In this document: positions 25,612 to 34,448 of the stretch, piece by piece
Layout: every line of letters starts with the position of its first letter
Numbering within the stretch: the stretch's first letter is position 1
Assembly (NCBI GenBank): GCA_964246705.1
Contig: CAXTRQ010000006.1
Location: forward strand, 1-64,000
Length of the DNA stretch: 64,000 bases
Origin: DASZCR01 sp964246705
Lineage (GTDB): Bacteria > Acidobacteriota > Blastocatellia > Pyrinomonadales > Pyrinomonadaceae
Reading direction: 5' to 3'
Position numbers and translations under genes: made by a program
The notes under the pieces: model-generated
The model's input: only the letters and a program-made list of their open reading frames with translations
Database searches by the model: none
What the model was told of the DNA's origin: nothing

Positions 25612-28600
25612 ATGCGAATTCGCGCGCCTTGGGTTCTTCTTTTGGCCGTCGCCGGTCTTCTCTCCGTCATCTATCTCGCTCAGCCGCGCACCAAAGTTTA
25701 CGCGCAAGAGCCTACACCGCCCGCGACGGGGCAACCATCGCAGCGCATTGTCGAGGCCGTCGAGGTTGAAGGCAATCGCGGGATGAGCGACGAAGGCGTG
25801 CTCTATTACATCCAGACACGCCCCGGCGATGTCTACAACGAGGCGCAGGTGCAGCGCGATCTTCAAGCTCTGCTCGCACTTCCCTTCTTTAATAAGACCG
25901 AGACGCGCGTCTCGACGACGACAGGGCCGCGTGGCGGCGTCGTCGTCATTTTCACCGTCAGAGAATTGCCCGTTATCCGCGACCTCAGTTTCGATGGCAT
26001 GAAGAGCGTGACGGAGGCCGATGTCCTCAAAGAGTTCCGCGAGCGGCGCGTCGGCGTCTCGAAAGAATCGAGATACGATCCCGTCAAAGGCCGCGCCGCA
26101 ACGCGCGTCATCAAAGAACTTCTGGCAGCGCGCGGCAAGCCGAACGCGACCGTGGATTTGCGAGTCGAAGAAGTGACGGCAACTTCCATTGCGCTGACCT
26201 TCGACGTGAAGGAAGGCGATAGAGTCCGCGTCGTCGAAATCCAGTTTGAAGGTAATCAGGTCTTCTCGGACGGCGATTTGCGCGGCGCGATGAAGTACGT
26301 CAAGGAAGCCGGACTGATCTCGCGTTTCAAGGGACAGGATATTCTCAATACGGAGAAGCTTGAGGCCGATCTGAAAGGCAACGTCGAAAATTACATGCGC
26401 TCGAAGGGTTACCTGCAAGCCAGAACGGGCGAGCCGCGCATCGAGGGCATCGGCGAACGGCGCACGGGTTTTCCCATTCTGCCGCTCCCGCTTCTCTCTT
26501 CGACAGACGAGGCGCTGAGAATCACAGTCCCCATCAACGAAGGCCGTCTCTATCGTCTCGGCGAACTGAAGATCGAAGGCAACTCGATTCTCTCGGAGCA
26601 GGACATCCGCGCCACCATCGGGTTGAATAAAGGCGACGTTGCCAACGGGCAGCGACTCTATAAGGCTCTCTATGAAGACCTCCGCAGGCTCTATGGCCGC
26701 TTCGGTTTCATCCAGTATGAGTATGACGTTGACCAGTCGTTTGAGGACAGCCCGCAGAATCCGAAAGAGGGCGTCGCCAATTTCACTATCAACATCACAG
26801 AGGGCAAGCAGTTCACCTTGCGACGGCTTGAGTTCAGCGGCAACACTTTTACGCGCGACAACGTGCTCCGGCGCGAAGTGGCCGTCAACGAAGGCGACAT
26901 CTACGATCAGGCGTTGATGGAATATTCCGTGCTGCTTTTGAACCAACTCGGCTTCTTCGACCCGATTGACGAGAAGAAAGATTTAGACCTGCGCACGGAC
27001 GAAGAACAGGGCACGGTGGACGTGAGCCTGAAAGTTGCGGAGCGCGGTCGCCAGCAAATCTCTTTCAACGGCGGCATCTCGGGCATCGGCGGTTCGTTCT
27101 TTGGCCTCGATTATTCGACCAACAATCTGCTCGGTCGCGGCGAATCGCTCTCGTTCCAGTTCGCCTTCGGCAATCGCCAGCGTTCGTTTGTTTTCTCGTT
27201 CACCGAACCGTACCTTCGAGACCGCCCGATTACAGTCGGCTTCTCGCTCTTCTCTCAATCGCAAAAGTATTTCGGCGAAGGCACGCTGCTTTCGCAGAAC
27301 GTGGACGCGCTGACCGGCGCATTCGGCAACACGGCTGATTTTCTGACCGCCAACGAAGAGAACCTGTTTACGCAGACCTCAAACGGTGGCAGCATCTTCG
27401 CCACTTCGCGCCTCTCGGAATTCTACAGGCCGGGACGCGGCAAGTTGTTCGGACTTGAGTTTGCGCGCGCCTCTCGTGTGGGCTTGTCGTATTCGATTTC
27501 GCAGACGAGCGTTAAAGACCCGCCGGTCAACTCGCAGAACGACACGAATACTTTCATCCCCAGAGTTTTCGCGCAGCCGAATATCCTGACGAGCCGCATC
27601 ACGCCGAGCTTTGTCTACGATACGCGCAACGGCACGATTGACCCGACGAAGGGGCGACAGGTTGCGGCCTCGCTGGCCTTCGCCGGTCTGGGCGGCGACG
27701 TGCGTACCTATCAGCCGACGATCTCTTACATGCAGTTTATGCCCGTGCGCCGCAAACGCTCGTCGCACCCGGAAGTCTTCGGCTTCCGTCTCGTCGCAGG
27801 CCACGTCGCCAGCTTTGCCACGACGAGCAAGATTGAAGAGGCGCAGGCCAGTTCGCTCTCCTTCATCAACGGCGTGCCGATTTATGAACGCTTCTTCCTC
27901 GGCGACGAGTTCACGATTCGCGGCTACAACGTCCGCTCAATCAGCCCGATTGTCCCACTCGATGTGTTCCTTACGTCGCGCAACGTCTCGGTGGCGACCA
28001 GCGCGACCGGCGATGTCGTCGCTTTTCAGGGGTTGCCCGCCGCGCTCAGCCAGCAGTTAGTCGGACTCGGCACGTTCACCGGAGCGTCAGGCTCAAACAG
28101 CGTGCAACTGTCGCAACGCGATTTCCGTTTCCTCGGCGGCGACACGCAGTTGCTCGGCAACTTCGAGTATCGCGTCCCCATCTTCGGCCCCGTCCAACTG
28201 GCGGCCTTCGCCGACATCGGCACTTCTTTCAATCTGCGCTCAGGCGCAGACCAGACCTTCTCGACCGAATTTCTGCCCGACCAACCGTTTCTGGCGAACA
28301 CGGGCGGGTTGACTCAACTGGTCGTGCGTAATAATCCGCAGTTGGCGCTGGGGCCTTTGAACCCTGTGACGCTCACGCCGGGCGGCCTCCTGATTCGCGA
28401 TGCGCGACTGGTGACGCGCGAAGAGTTGACCAACGCGTTGCGTGTCGGGCCGATTGACCCGCTCTCGGGATTGCCCTTCGGCTTCCAGCAGGTCTTCCTG
28501 CGCGGCGAGGCGCAGACGAATACGGTGGCGCGAATTTCGGAGAGTGTTTTTTCAAAATTCAGCGACTACCGATCCAGCCTCGGCCTCGAATTGCGCATCC

Positions 28601-28743
28601 AACTACCTGTCGTTAATGTCCCGTTTCGTCTGATTTTCGCCTACAATCCGAATGCGCGTAGGGGCGTCTCAGACCAGTTGCCCGGCATCTCATTTAACGA
28701 AAAGAAGTTTGTTCCCCGTTTCAGTATCGGGCGGACATTTTAA
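25612..28743 (+). CDS. bamA: Outer membrane protein assembly factor BamA
   Basis: Predicted 1043-aa outer-membrane beta-barrel that inserts other barrels. A signal peptide (MRIRAPWVLLLAVAGLLSV, cut after VYA) is followed by about five POTRA domains with repeated 'V..I.FEGN..F/S...L' patterns (for example VEIQFEGNQVFSDGDL, LKIEGNSILSEQDI, LEFSGNTFTRDNVL). The barrel covers roughly residues 480-1043, with the lid-loop motif RFFLGDEFTIRGYNV and a C-terminal aromatic signal ending in GRTF. It is longer than the common 770-830 residues, mostly through barrel loops. ATG 25612 is preferred over TTG 25588 because the signal peptide starts there. It heads the bamA-skp-fabZ-lpxA-lpxI group. Confidence 0.95.
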   Translation: MRIRAPWVLLLAVAGLLSVIYLAQPRTKVYAQEPTPPATGQPSQRIVEAVEVEGNRGMSDEGVLYYIQTRPGDVYNEAQVQRDLQALLALPFFNKTETRVSTTTGPRGGVVVIFTVRELPVIRDLSFDGMKSVTEADVLKEFRERRVGVSKESRYDPVKGRAATRVIKELLAARGKPNATVDLRVEEVTATSIALTFDVKEGDRVRVVEIQFEGNQVFSDGDLRGAMKYVKEAGLISRFKGQDILNTEKLEADLKGNVENYMRSKGYLQARTGEPRIEGIGERRTGFPILPLPLLSSTDEALRITVPINEGRLYRLGELKIEGNSILSEQDIRATIGLNKGDVANGQRLYKALYEDLRRLYGRFGFIQYEYDVDQSFEDSPQNPKEGVANFTINITEGKQFTLRRLEFSGNTFTRDNVLRREVAVNEGDIYDQALMEYSVLLLNQLGFFDPIDEKKDLDLRTDEEQGTVDVSLKVAERGRQQISFNGGISGIGGSFFGLDYSTNNLLGRGESLSFQFAFGNRQRSFVFSFTEPYLRDRPITVGFSLFSQSQKYFGEGTLLSQNVDALTGAFGNTADFLTANEENLFTQTSNGGSIFATSRLSEFYRPGRGKLFGLEFARASRVGLSYSISQTSVKDPPVNSQNDTNTFIPRVFAQPNILTSRITPSFVYDTRNGTIDPTKGRQVAASLAFAGLGGDVRTYQPTISYMQFMPVRRKRSSHPEVFGFRLVAGHVASFATTSKIEEAQASSLSFINGVPIYERFFLGDEFTIRGYNVRSISPIVPLDVFLTSRNVSVATSATGDVVAFQGLPAALSQQLVGLGTFTGASGSNSVQLSQRDFRFLGGDTQLLGNFEYRVPIFGPVQLAAFADIGTSFNLRSGADQTFSTEFLPDQPFLANTGGLTQLVVRNNPQLALGPLNPVTLTPGGLLIRDARLVTREELTNALRVGPIDPLSGLPFGFQQVFLRGEAQTNTVARISESVFSKFSDYRSSLGLELRIQLPVVNVPFRLIFAYNPNARRGVSDQLPGISFNEKKFVPRFSIGRTF

Positions 28744-28847
28744 CCGTCTAGCATTAAACTTGAGTTGAGGACAGCGTCTCTCGGTATCTCAGCCAGAAAA
28801 GCGGCGCGTCCCTTAAAGAACTGTTAAGGAGCAGTACGAGAAAGACA

Positions 28848-29501
28848 ATGAAACTACTTCGTATAACCGCCGCCGCGATGATCTTTGCGGCTCTGACCGC
28901 TCTCACTGTGAACGCGCAGCAACCCGCCGGAGCGGGCGCTGCGGCGCGTCGTCCGACAACTACACCGACGACCGGCGGCGCACCGGGCGGCAACGTGACC
29001 GACGGCAAGATTGCCATCATCAACATCCAAGCGTTCGGCGATCCGAAAGCCGGTATCGCGCGTCTGGTGAGCGCCTACAACACGCTGGACAAAGAGTTCA
29101 CGCCGCGCCGCACCGAACTCGTGCAGATGAAAACCCGCTACGACCAGATTGTTGAAGACATCAACAAGACGAAGAATCTAGCCGACGAGAAGACCCTCTC
29201 GGCGAAGGCCGAGCAGGCGCAGACGCTTGAGAAAGAGATGAAGCGGCGTCAGGAAGACGGGCAGGCGGCGATGGAGAAACGCGAAGCCGAAATTATGCAG
29301 CCCATCTGGACTGACATTGACAACGCTCTGCGCGCGTTCGCCAAGTCGCGCGGCATCACCGTCATCTTCGACTACAGCAAGATGGGCGCGGCGATGTACG
29401 TGGCCGACGACGGCGTGGACATCACCAACGCCTTCATCGCAGAATACAACCAGCGAAATCCAGCCAGCACCGCTTCGACGACCACACCGGGCGCGAAGTA
29501 A
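28848..29501 (+). CDS. skp: OmpH/Skp family periplasmic chaperone
   Basis: Predicted 217-aa periplasmic chaperone that holds unfolded outer-membrane proteins for BamA. Signal peptide at residues 1-23 (cut after VNA), then a Pro/Thr/Ala linker to about 48, a beta-strand start KIAIINIQAF, a long charged helical hairpin (about 80-155, KTRYDQIVEDINKTKN and RQEDGQAAMEKREAE), and a C-terminal return strand ITVIFDYSKMGAAMYV. This is the Skp layout, with an extended N-terminal linker. It follows bamA by 104 bases, the order normal in Gram-negatives. A hairpin terminator or attenuator separates it from fabZ. Confidence 0.92.
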   Translation: MKLLRITAAAMIFAALTALTVNAQQPAGAGAAARRPTTTPTTGGAPGGNVTDGKIAIINIQAFGDPKAGIARLVSAYNTLDKEFTPRRTELVQMKTRYDQIVEDINKTKNLADEKTLSAKAEQAQTLEKEMKRRQEDGQAAMEKREAEIMQPIWTDIDNALRAFAKSRGITVIFDYSKMGAAMYVADDGVDITNAFIAEYNQRNPASTASTTTPGAK

Positions 29502-29518
29502 AATTGAGAGAGACCCAG

Positions 29519-29553
29519 AGAGGGGCGAAGAGGCAAAACCTTTTCGCCCCTCT
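29519..29553 (+). terminator. Hairpin between skp and fabZ, probable attenuator
   Basis: Stem of 15 bp with one mismatch (29519-29533 with 29539-29553), loop CAAAA, followed by TTTACATTT. It resembles a rho-independent terminator, yet fabZ begins only 16 bases later, so it more likely reduces than abolishes read-through. Confidence 0.65.
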
Positions 29554-29568
29554 TTACATTTCAACTTT

Positions 29569-30021
29569 ATGGAAACGGTTCTCGACACGCGCGCCATTCA
29601 GGAAATCCTGCCGCATCGCTATCCCTTTCTCCTCGTTGACCGCATCATCGAACTCGTCCCGCGCGAGCGCATCGTCGGCATCAAGCAGGTCACGATCAAC
29701 GAGCATTTTTTCGAGGGACACTTTCCCGGCGCGCCCGTCATGCCCGGCGTCCTGATCGTCGAGGCGCTGGCGCAGGTCGGAGCCATTTTCGCCCTGCGCG
29801 AACTCGAAAACCGCGAGCAGAAACTCGTGCTCTTCAGCGCGATTGATAACGCACGCTTTCGCCGCCCCGTCCTGCCGGGCGATACGCTCGTCCTCGAAGT
29901 CACGCCGTTGCGTCTCGGCTCGCGCGTCCAGAAGATGCGCGGGGAAGCGAAGGTCAACGGTCAACTCGTCGCCGAAGCCGAACTGACGAGCATCGTTGCC
30001 GACAGAAGTTCAGTTAAGTGA
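29569..30021 (+). CDS. fabZ: 3-hydroxyacyl-ACP dehydratase FabZ
   Basis: Predicted 150-aa hot-dog-fold enzyme that dehydrates 3-hydroxyacyl-ACP in fatty acid synthesis and so controls the supply of hydroxyacyl chains for lipid A. The start ILPHRYPFLLVDRI, the catalytic His in FFEGHFPGAPVMPGVL and the catalytic Glu in IVEALAQ are all present. ATG 29569 is at the family's usual position, but no Shine-Dalgarno sequence is visible in the 16 bases after the preceding hairpin. The gene lies between skp and lpxA; lpxD, normally found here, is absent from the window. Confidence 0.95.
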   Translation: METVLDTRAIQEILPHRYPFLLVDRIIELVPRERIVGIKQVTINEHFFEGHFPGAPVMPGVLIVEALAQVGAIFALRELENREQKLVLFSAIDNARFRRPVLPGDTLVLEVTPLRLGSRVQKMRGEAKVNGQLVAEAELTSIVADRSSVK

Positions 30022-30135
30022 AGAATCGTTAGTCGAACAGGCAAAAGCGTAGAGGCCGAGTCCGCCGGAGACCGCCGAGCAGGCGTCGTCGCCTCCTCCT
30101 CGTCGCTTCTGCTTTTTTTGTGTTTCTGAGAATAG

Positions 30136-30912
30136 ATGTCGTTCATCCATCCATCCGCAGTCGTTCATCCCCGCGCACAGATCGGGGAAGAGGCATACGT
30201 CGGGCCGTACTGTACCATTGGTGAAGATGTCCGCATCGGCGCGCGCGTCCGCCTCGAATCACACGCGGTCGTCGCCGGTCAGACAGAGATTGGCGAAGAG
30301 ACGCACGTCTTTCCCTTCGTCTCCATCGGCCTCGCTTCGCAGGATTTGAAATACAGGGGCGAGCCTGCCGCAACGCGCGTCGGACGTCGCAACTCGATAC
30401 GAGAGTTCGTCACCGTCCATCGCGGCACGGAAGGCGGCGGGATGCTGACACAGACGGGCGACGATTGTCTCATCATGGCGCAGGCGCACATCGCGCATGA
30501 TTGCATCTTGGGCGACGGCGTGATTATGGCGAACGCGGCGACTTTAGCGGGTCACGTCATCGTCGAAGACCGCGCTAACATCGGAGCTTATTCCGGCGTC
30601 CACCAGTTCTGCCGCGTCGGGCGTGAGGCATACGTTGGCGGCTACTCGGTCGTCGTCAAGGATGCGCTCCCCTTCGCACTGACGGTCGGCAATCATGCCA
30701 AGTGCTACGGCCTCAACACGACCGGCATGAAAAGACGCAACTATCCGCCGGAGACCATCAACGCGCTCCACCACGCCTTCCGCCTTCTGCTCTCTTCGCG
30801 CCTCAACACCACGCAAGCCTTGCAAGCCATCCGCGAAGAGATTAAAGATTCGACGGAAGTCGAGACGCTCCTTCGCTTCATCGAAACTTCAAAACGTGGA
30901 GTCATCAAATAG
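30136..30912 (+). CDS. lpxA: UDP-N-acetylglucosamine acyltransferase LpxA
   Basis: Predicted 258-aa left-handed beta-helix enzyme for the first step of lipid A synthesis, adding a 3-hydroxyacyl chain from ACP to UDP-GlcNAc. Hexapeptide repeats run through residues about 1-185 (HPSAVVHPRAQIGEEAYVG and similar). The catalytic His lies in AHIAHDC, and the helical C-terminal domain (190-258) includes GLNTTGMKRRNYP. Length is typical (255-262). The TAG stop is immediately followed by a heptad element that separates it from lpxI. Confidence 0.96.
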   Translation: MSFIHPSAVVHPRAQIGEEAYVGPYCTIGEDVRIGARVRLESHAVVAGQTEIGEETHVFPFVSIGLASQDLKYRGEPAATRVGRRNSIREFVTVHRGTEGGGMLTQTGDDCLIMAQAHIAHDCILGDGVIMANAATLAGHVIVEDRANIGAYSGVHQFCRVGREAYVGGYSVVVKDALPFALTVGNHAKCYGLNTTGMKRRNYPPETINALHHAFRLLLSSRLNTTQALQAIREEIKDSTEVETLLRFIETSKRGVIK

Positions 30913-31006
30913 AAAGATGAAGGATAAAGGCGGAAGGATGAAAGTCTGTCTGCGACGTGATGTGATTTCTTTTTCATCCTTCCGCCTTCCACCTTCCGTC
31001 TTGCTT
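30913..31006. repeat. GGATGAA heptad hairpin between lpxA and lpxI
   Basis: A perfect 15-bp inverted pair (30929-30943 with 30972-30986) is extended on both sides by GGATAAAGG and CCTTCC words. It lies within an operon and reaches within 2 bases of the lpxI ATG, leaving lpxI without a visible ribosome site. Confidence 0.85.
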
Positions 31007-31008
31007 TT

Positions 31009-31824
31009 ATGCGTTACGGTCTGATTGCAGGCAACGGGAAGTTTCCCTTTCTGGTGATTGAGGGCGCGCGGCGTGCGGGCGCGACGCTCTCCATCGCGGC
31101 GATTCGGGAAGAGACCGACCCGGAGGTTGAGCGCGCGGCTCAGGCCACCGGCGCGAGCGTCGTGTGGGTCGGCATCGGTCAGTTGGGAAAGATGATTCGC
31201 TTCTTCAAGCGCGAGGGCGTGGCGCGAGCGATGATGGCCGGGCAGGTTAAGCACGTGCAGATTTTCAGCGGTGCGCTCCCGGACGTGCGGATGTTGAAGA
31301 TGCTTATCAAACTCCCGCGCCGCAACACGGACGCGCTCATCGGCGGCGTCGCAGACGAACTCGCCAGCGAGGGCATCGAGTTGATTGATTCAACTTTCTT
31401 CCTGCAAGACCATCTCCCGCAGGAAGGCGTGCTCACGCGCCGCGCGCCCGACGAGCGCGAGCGCGGCGACATCGCCTATGGCCTCGAAGTCGCAAGCGAA
31501 ATCGCCCGCCTCGATTTGGGGCAAACTATCGTCGTGCGCGCGCGCGCCTGTGTCGCCATCGAAGCGATGGAGGGAACGGACGCGACCCTGCGACGCGCCG
31601 GAGAGTTGGTGCGCGGGCGGCTGACGGTCGTCAAAGTCGCCAAGCCGAATCAGGATATGCGCTTCGACGTGCCGGTCGTCGGCGTCCCCACGATTGAAAC
31701 GATGATTGAAGCGGGCGCGACCTGTCTCTGTATCACGGCGGGCAAAACTCTTATCTTCGACCGCGCAGAGATGCTCAAGCTGGCCGACAAGCATCGCCTC
31801 TCCATCGTCGCCGCGCCCGTCTAA
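31009..31824 (+). CDS. lpxI: UDP-2,3-diacylglucosamine pyrophosphatase LpxI
   Basis: Predicted 271-aa enzyme that hydrolyses UDP-2,3-diacylglucosamine to lipid X in lipid A synthesis, replacing LpxH in many bacteria. It matches the DUF1009/LpxI family: N-terminal GLIAGNGKFPFLV, MAGQVKH, and a C-terminal domain with VKVAKPNQDMRFDVPVVGVPTIE and AGKTLIFDRAEM. Length agrees with the family (270-290). Directly upstream is the heptad hairpin and no Shine-Dalgarno is seen, so translation may depend on the hairpin or on coupling. lpxB does not follow; an ABC transporter gene does. Confidence 0.94.
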   Translation: MRYGLIAGNGKFPFLVIEGARRAGATLSIAAIREETDPEVERAAQATGASVVWVGIGQLGKMIRFFKREGVARAMMAGQVKHVQIFSGALPDVRMLKMLIKLPRRNTDALIGGVADELASEGIELIDSTFFLQDHLPQEGVLTRRAPDERERGDIAYGLEVASEIARLDLGQTIVVRARACVAIEAMEGTDATLRRAGELVRGRLTVVKVAKPNQDMRFDVPVVGVPTIETMIEAGATCLCITAGKTLIFDRAEMLKLADKHRLSIVAAPV

Positions 31825-31840
31825 ATCAAAATGCAACTCC

Positions 31841-31920
31841 CTTCCGCCTTCGCGTCTTTGCGCGAAACCTTTGTCTTAAGGAGAAAAAGGTTTCACGCAA
31901 AGGCGCAAAGAAGAGGGCGG
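31841..31920. repeat. Inverted repeat of TTTGCGCG/CGCAAAGG words
   Basis: Left arm 31841-31872 and right arm 31886-31920 are about 80% complementary with a 13-base loop; AAACCTTT/AAAGGTTT flank the loop. Translation through it produces FASLRET...HAKAQRR-type peptides that are not a real protein start. Confidence 0.75.
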
Positions 31921-31998
31921 GAATATTTGCGTTGCAATCCGTCGCCGTTCTCCGCAAAATGCCTCGTCAGGTTGATTCTGTGTTGGAGGACGTATGCG

Positions 31999-33531
31999 TT
32001 GCCTGAAGTTTTCAGCAGTCTGCGAACGTGGAGTCGCGTCTTCATCTTCGCGTCGTGTTTACTGGCCGTCGGCGTCCACGCGCAGACCGAGACGCCTCTG
32101 CGTTGGGGCGCTGATCCGAGCGGCGGCGCGCCCTACATCTTCGCAGACCCTTCCAACCCGGAACGCTACATCGGTTATGAGAAGGAAATGGTCGAGGCAC
32201 TGGCCGCCGCCATGCATCGCCAGCCGGAGTTTGTGCCGACCGATTGGGAAACCATCGTCTCGTCATTGCAGCGCGGAACCTTCGATGTCATCGTCAACGG
32301 ACTCGAACCGACGGCAGACCGCGCCCGCCAGATTCTCTTCAGCAAGCCCTACTACATCTTCCAACTTCAACTGACCGTCCGGCGCGAAGAGAATAATATT
32401 CACGCGCTCGAAGATTGCCGCAAGCGTCTGGTCGGCACGCTCGGCAACACGGCGGCTTCGCGGCTGTTGGAGAAAGAGGGCATTCCTGTTCGCGGTTATG
32501 CAGACCCGGTCGGGGCTTACCGAGACCTCGAACTGCGGCGCATTGACGCCGTGTTGATGGACGTGCCAATGGAGATGTTCTACGCGAGGCAGAACCCGAA
32601 GCTCAAACCTGCGGGGGAAGCTTTTCATCGTGGTCTCTACGTCGTCGGCCTGCGCAAAGGCGACGAGACGTTGAAGGCGCAAGTGGACGCCGGTATTGAC
32701 TCGATTATTCGTGATGGAACTCTGGAAAGGATTCTGCGCAAGTGGAGTCTCTGGAACGACGCGCAAGCCGAACTGCAAGCGCCCACGCCCGCCAACGCTT
32801 CGTCGCAGCCACAGCCGTCCAGAGAAATCGCGTATGACATGACCTCGACCAACTTCAACTGGACGGAAGCCATCGTGCGCCTGAGCCGCGCCGCCGTCGT
32901 CACAATTCTTATCGCCTTCGGCGCGATGCTCATCGCCCTCGTCGTCGGGATGCCACTCGCGGTCGGGCAGTCGAGCGGCCCCGGCTGGCTACAAGCGCTC
33001 TGCACTATCTACGTCGAATTCTTTCGCGGCACGCCTGTGCTCGTCCAACTGCTCTTTCTCTACTTCGGCCTGCCGCGTCTCGGCCTGACGATGCCCGGTT
33101 GGTTGACGGCGCTCATCGGTCTCGGCCTCAACTACGCGGCCTACGAGTCGCAGGTCTATCGCGCGGCGCTCGAAGCCATCCCGCGCGGTCAATGGGAGGC
33201 CGCCTATTCTCTGGCGATGACGCCGCTACTGGCCTTCCGTCGCATCATCCTGCCGCAGGCGCTCAGGATTGCGTTGCCGCCGATGACCAACGATTTCGTT
33301 TCACTCTTTAAAGATACCTCGGTCGCGTTCGCCATCTCGGTCTGGGAACTGGCGACGGCTTACCGCGAACTGGCGAACGCTTCGGGAGAGTTCCTGCTGC
33401 TCGGCGTTATCGTCTCGGCCTTTTATCTGGCGATGAGTCTGCCGATGGCGCGCTTCGCGCGTCACCTTGAAAGACGCTTGCTCCGCAGGCAGACGGAGCG
33501 AACGACACCGACGGAGGTGACAGCCGGATGA
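31999..33531 (+). CDS. Amino-acid ABC transporter: fused substrate-binding and permease protein
   Basis: Predicted 510-aa protein with a signal segment (about residues 8-29), a family 3 solute-binding domain (about 34-270: RWGADPSGGAPYIF, GTFDVIVNGLEPT, ALEDCRKRLVGTLGNTAASRL), a Pro/Ala/Ser linker, and a HisM/GlnP-type permease domain (about 300-500) with five TM segments and the EAA loop EAIPRGQWEAAYSLAM. It would import polar amino acids with the ATPase encoded next. TTG 31999 is chosen because GGAGG lies 10-14 bases upstream and a signal peptide follows; the frame runs further upstream to 31831 but that part translates a hairpin repeat. An ATG at 31994 is out of frame. Confidence 0.88.
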   Translation: MPEVFSSLRTWSRVFIFASCLLAVGVHAQTETPLRWGADPSGGAPYIFADPSNPERYIGYEKEMVEALAAAMHRQPEFVPTDWETIVSSLQRGTFDVIVNGLEPTADRARQILFSKPYYIFQLQLTVRREENNIHALEDCRKRLVGTLGNTAASRLLEKEGIPVRGYADPVGAYRDLELRRIDAVLMDVPMEMFYARQNPKLKPAGEAFHRGLYVVGLRKGDETLKAQVDAGIDSIIRDGTLERILRKWSLWNDAQAELQAPTPANASSQPQPSREIAYDMTSTNFNWTEAIVRLSRAAVVTILIAFGAMLIALVVGMPLAVGQSSGPGWLQALCTIYVEFFRGTPVLVQLLFLYFGLPRLGLTMPGWLTALIGLGLNYAAYESQVYRAALEAIPRGQWEAAYSLAMTPLLAFRRIILPQALRIALPPMTNDFVSLFKDTSVAFAISVWELATAYRELANASGEFLLLGVIVSAFYLAMSLPMARFARHLERRLLRRQTERTTPTEVTAG

Positions 33532-34268
33532 TTCGCGTCAAGGGTTTAGCTAAGAAGGCCAGAGGAGTGAACATCCTGCGCGGGATAAGTTTCGAGGTTC
33601 CACCCGAAACAGTGCTCGGCGTGATCGGGGCATCGGGCAGCGGAAAGACCACGCTGCTTCGCTGTCTGAACGGGCTGGAACGCATTGACGCAGGTACGAT
33701 TGATTGCAGCGGTGTGCGGCGCGAAGCCGCACTCCACAGGGCGCATTACCAGCGCCGCGTCATGGAACTACGGCGCAAGGTCGGGACGGTTTTTCAACAC
33801 CTGCACCTCTTCCCGCATCTCTCTGTGATCGGCAACATCATCGAAGCTCCCGTACATGTGCTCGGCGTCGCGCGAAAGGAGGCTGAAGGGGACGCTTATG
33901 AGTTGCTCGAAGCGGTCGGGCTAAAGTCTGCGGCGCACAGGTATCCCGAATCTCTCTCGGGAGGCGAGCAGCAACGCGTGGCCATCGCGCGCGCGCTGGC
34001 GATGCGCCCTCGCATCTTACTTTTCGACGAGCCGACCAGCGCGCTCGACCCACGCCGTAGCTCAGAGATGCGCGCGCTCCTGCGTTCCTTCGCCACTCGC
34101 GGGCACACGATGGTGATCGTCTCCCACTCCATCAGATTTCTCGAAGGGCTGGCAGACTACCTGCTCTACATGGAAAGCGGCGAAGCAATCGAACTCGCCC
34201 CGACAGACACACTCCTGCGCGCCCCGCAGGACGCGAGAACGCGCGACTTCCTCCAACAAGCTCAGTGA
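33528..34268 (+). CDS. Amino-acid ABC transporter ATP-binding protein, GlnQ/HisP type
   Basis: Predicted 246-aa ATPase that powers the fused binding-permease protein. Walker A GASGSGKTT, Q-loop GTVFQHLHLFPHLS, signature LSGGEQQR, Walker B ILLFDEPTSALD and the H-loop VSHS are present. Its ATG overlaps the permease stop (ATGA, 33528-33531), so translation is coupled. Length and the VGTVFQxxxLFPH segment fit the polar amino acid branch. A heptad element and a terminator follow. Confidence 0.95.
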   Translation: MIRVKGLAKKARGVNILRGISFEVPPETVLGVIGASGSGKTTLLRCLNGLERIDAGTIDCSGVRREAALHRAHYQRRVMELRRKVGTVFQHLHLFPHLSVIGNIIEAPVHVLGVARKEAEGDAYELLEAVGLKSAAHRYPESLSGGEQQRVAIARALAMRPRILLFDEPTSALDPRRSSEMRALLRSFATRGHTMVIVSHSIRFLEGLADYLLYMESGEAIELAPTDTLLRAPQDARTRDFLQQAQ

Positions 34269-34308
34269 CTCCGCGCAAATAGCCTGCCAGCCGTCTTCCG
34301 CTGCCTCC

Positions 34309-34371
34309 TTTCTTCTTCGCGGCTTCACGTCTTGGCGTGAGAAACAATTTCACGCCAAGACGCGAAGAAAA
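34309..34371. repeat. Inverted repeat with CGCCAAGACGCG words
   Basis: TCTTGGCGTGA in the left arm pairs with TCACGCCAAGA in the right arm, extended by TTCTTCGCG/CGCGAAGAA; the left arm carries about 8 extra bases. Related to the elements at 16091 and 31841. Confidence 0.75.
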
Positions 34372-34387
34372 CTAAAGAGCGCAAGAT

Positions 34388-34425
34388 AAAAGACTCGTGA
34401 CGCTATGTGGCGTCGCGAGTCTTTT
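34388..34425. terminator. Bidirectional rho-independent terminator
   Basis: Stem of 16 bp with one mismatch (34388-34403 with 34410-34425), 6-base loop, followed by TGTTTTG on the plus strand and by an A/T-rich run on the minus strand. It separates the convergent ABC ATPase and M1-like genes. Confidence 0.85.
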
Positions 34426-34448
34426 GTTTTGCCGTGCCGGTCGGATGA

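Noticed and set aside
31831..31998. Longer start of the binding-permease protein (frame from 31831)
   Set aside because: This part translates the CGCAAAGG hairpin (FASLRET, HAKAQRR peptides); a GGAGG site and a signal peptide place the start at TTG 31999.
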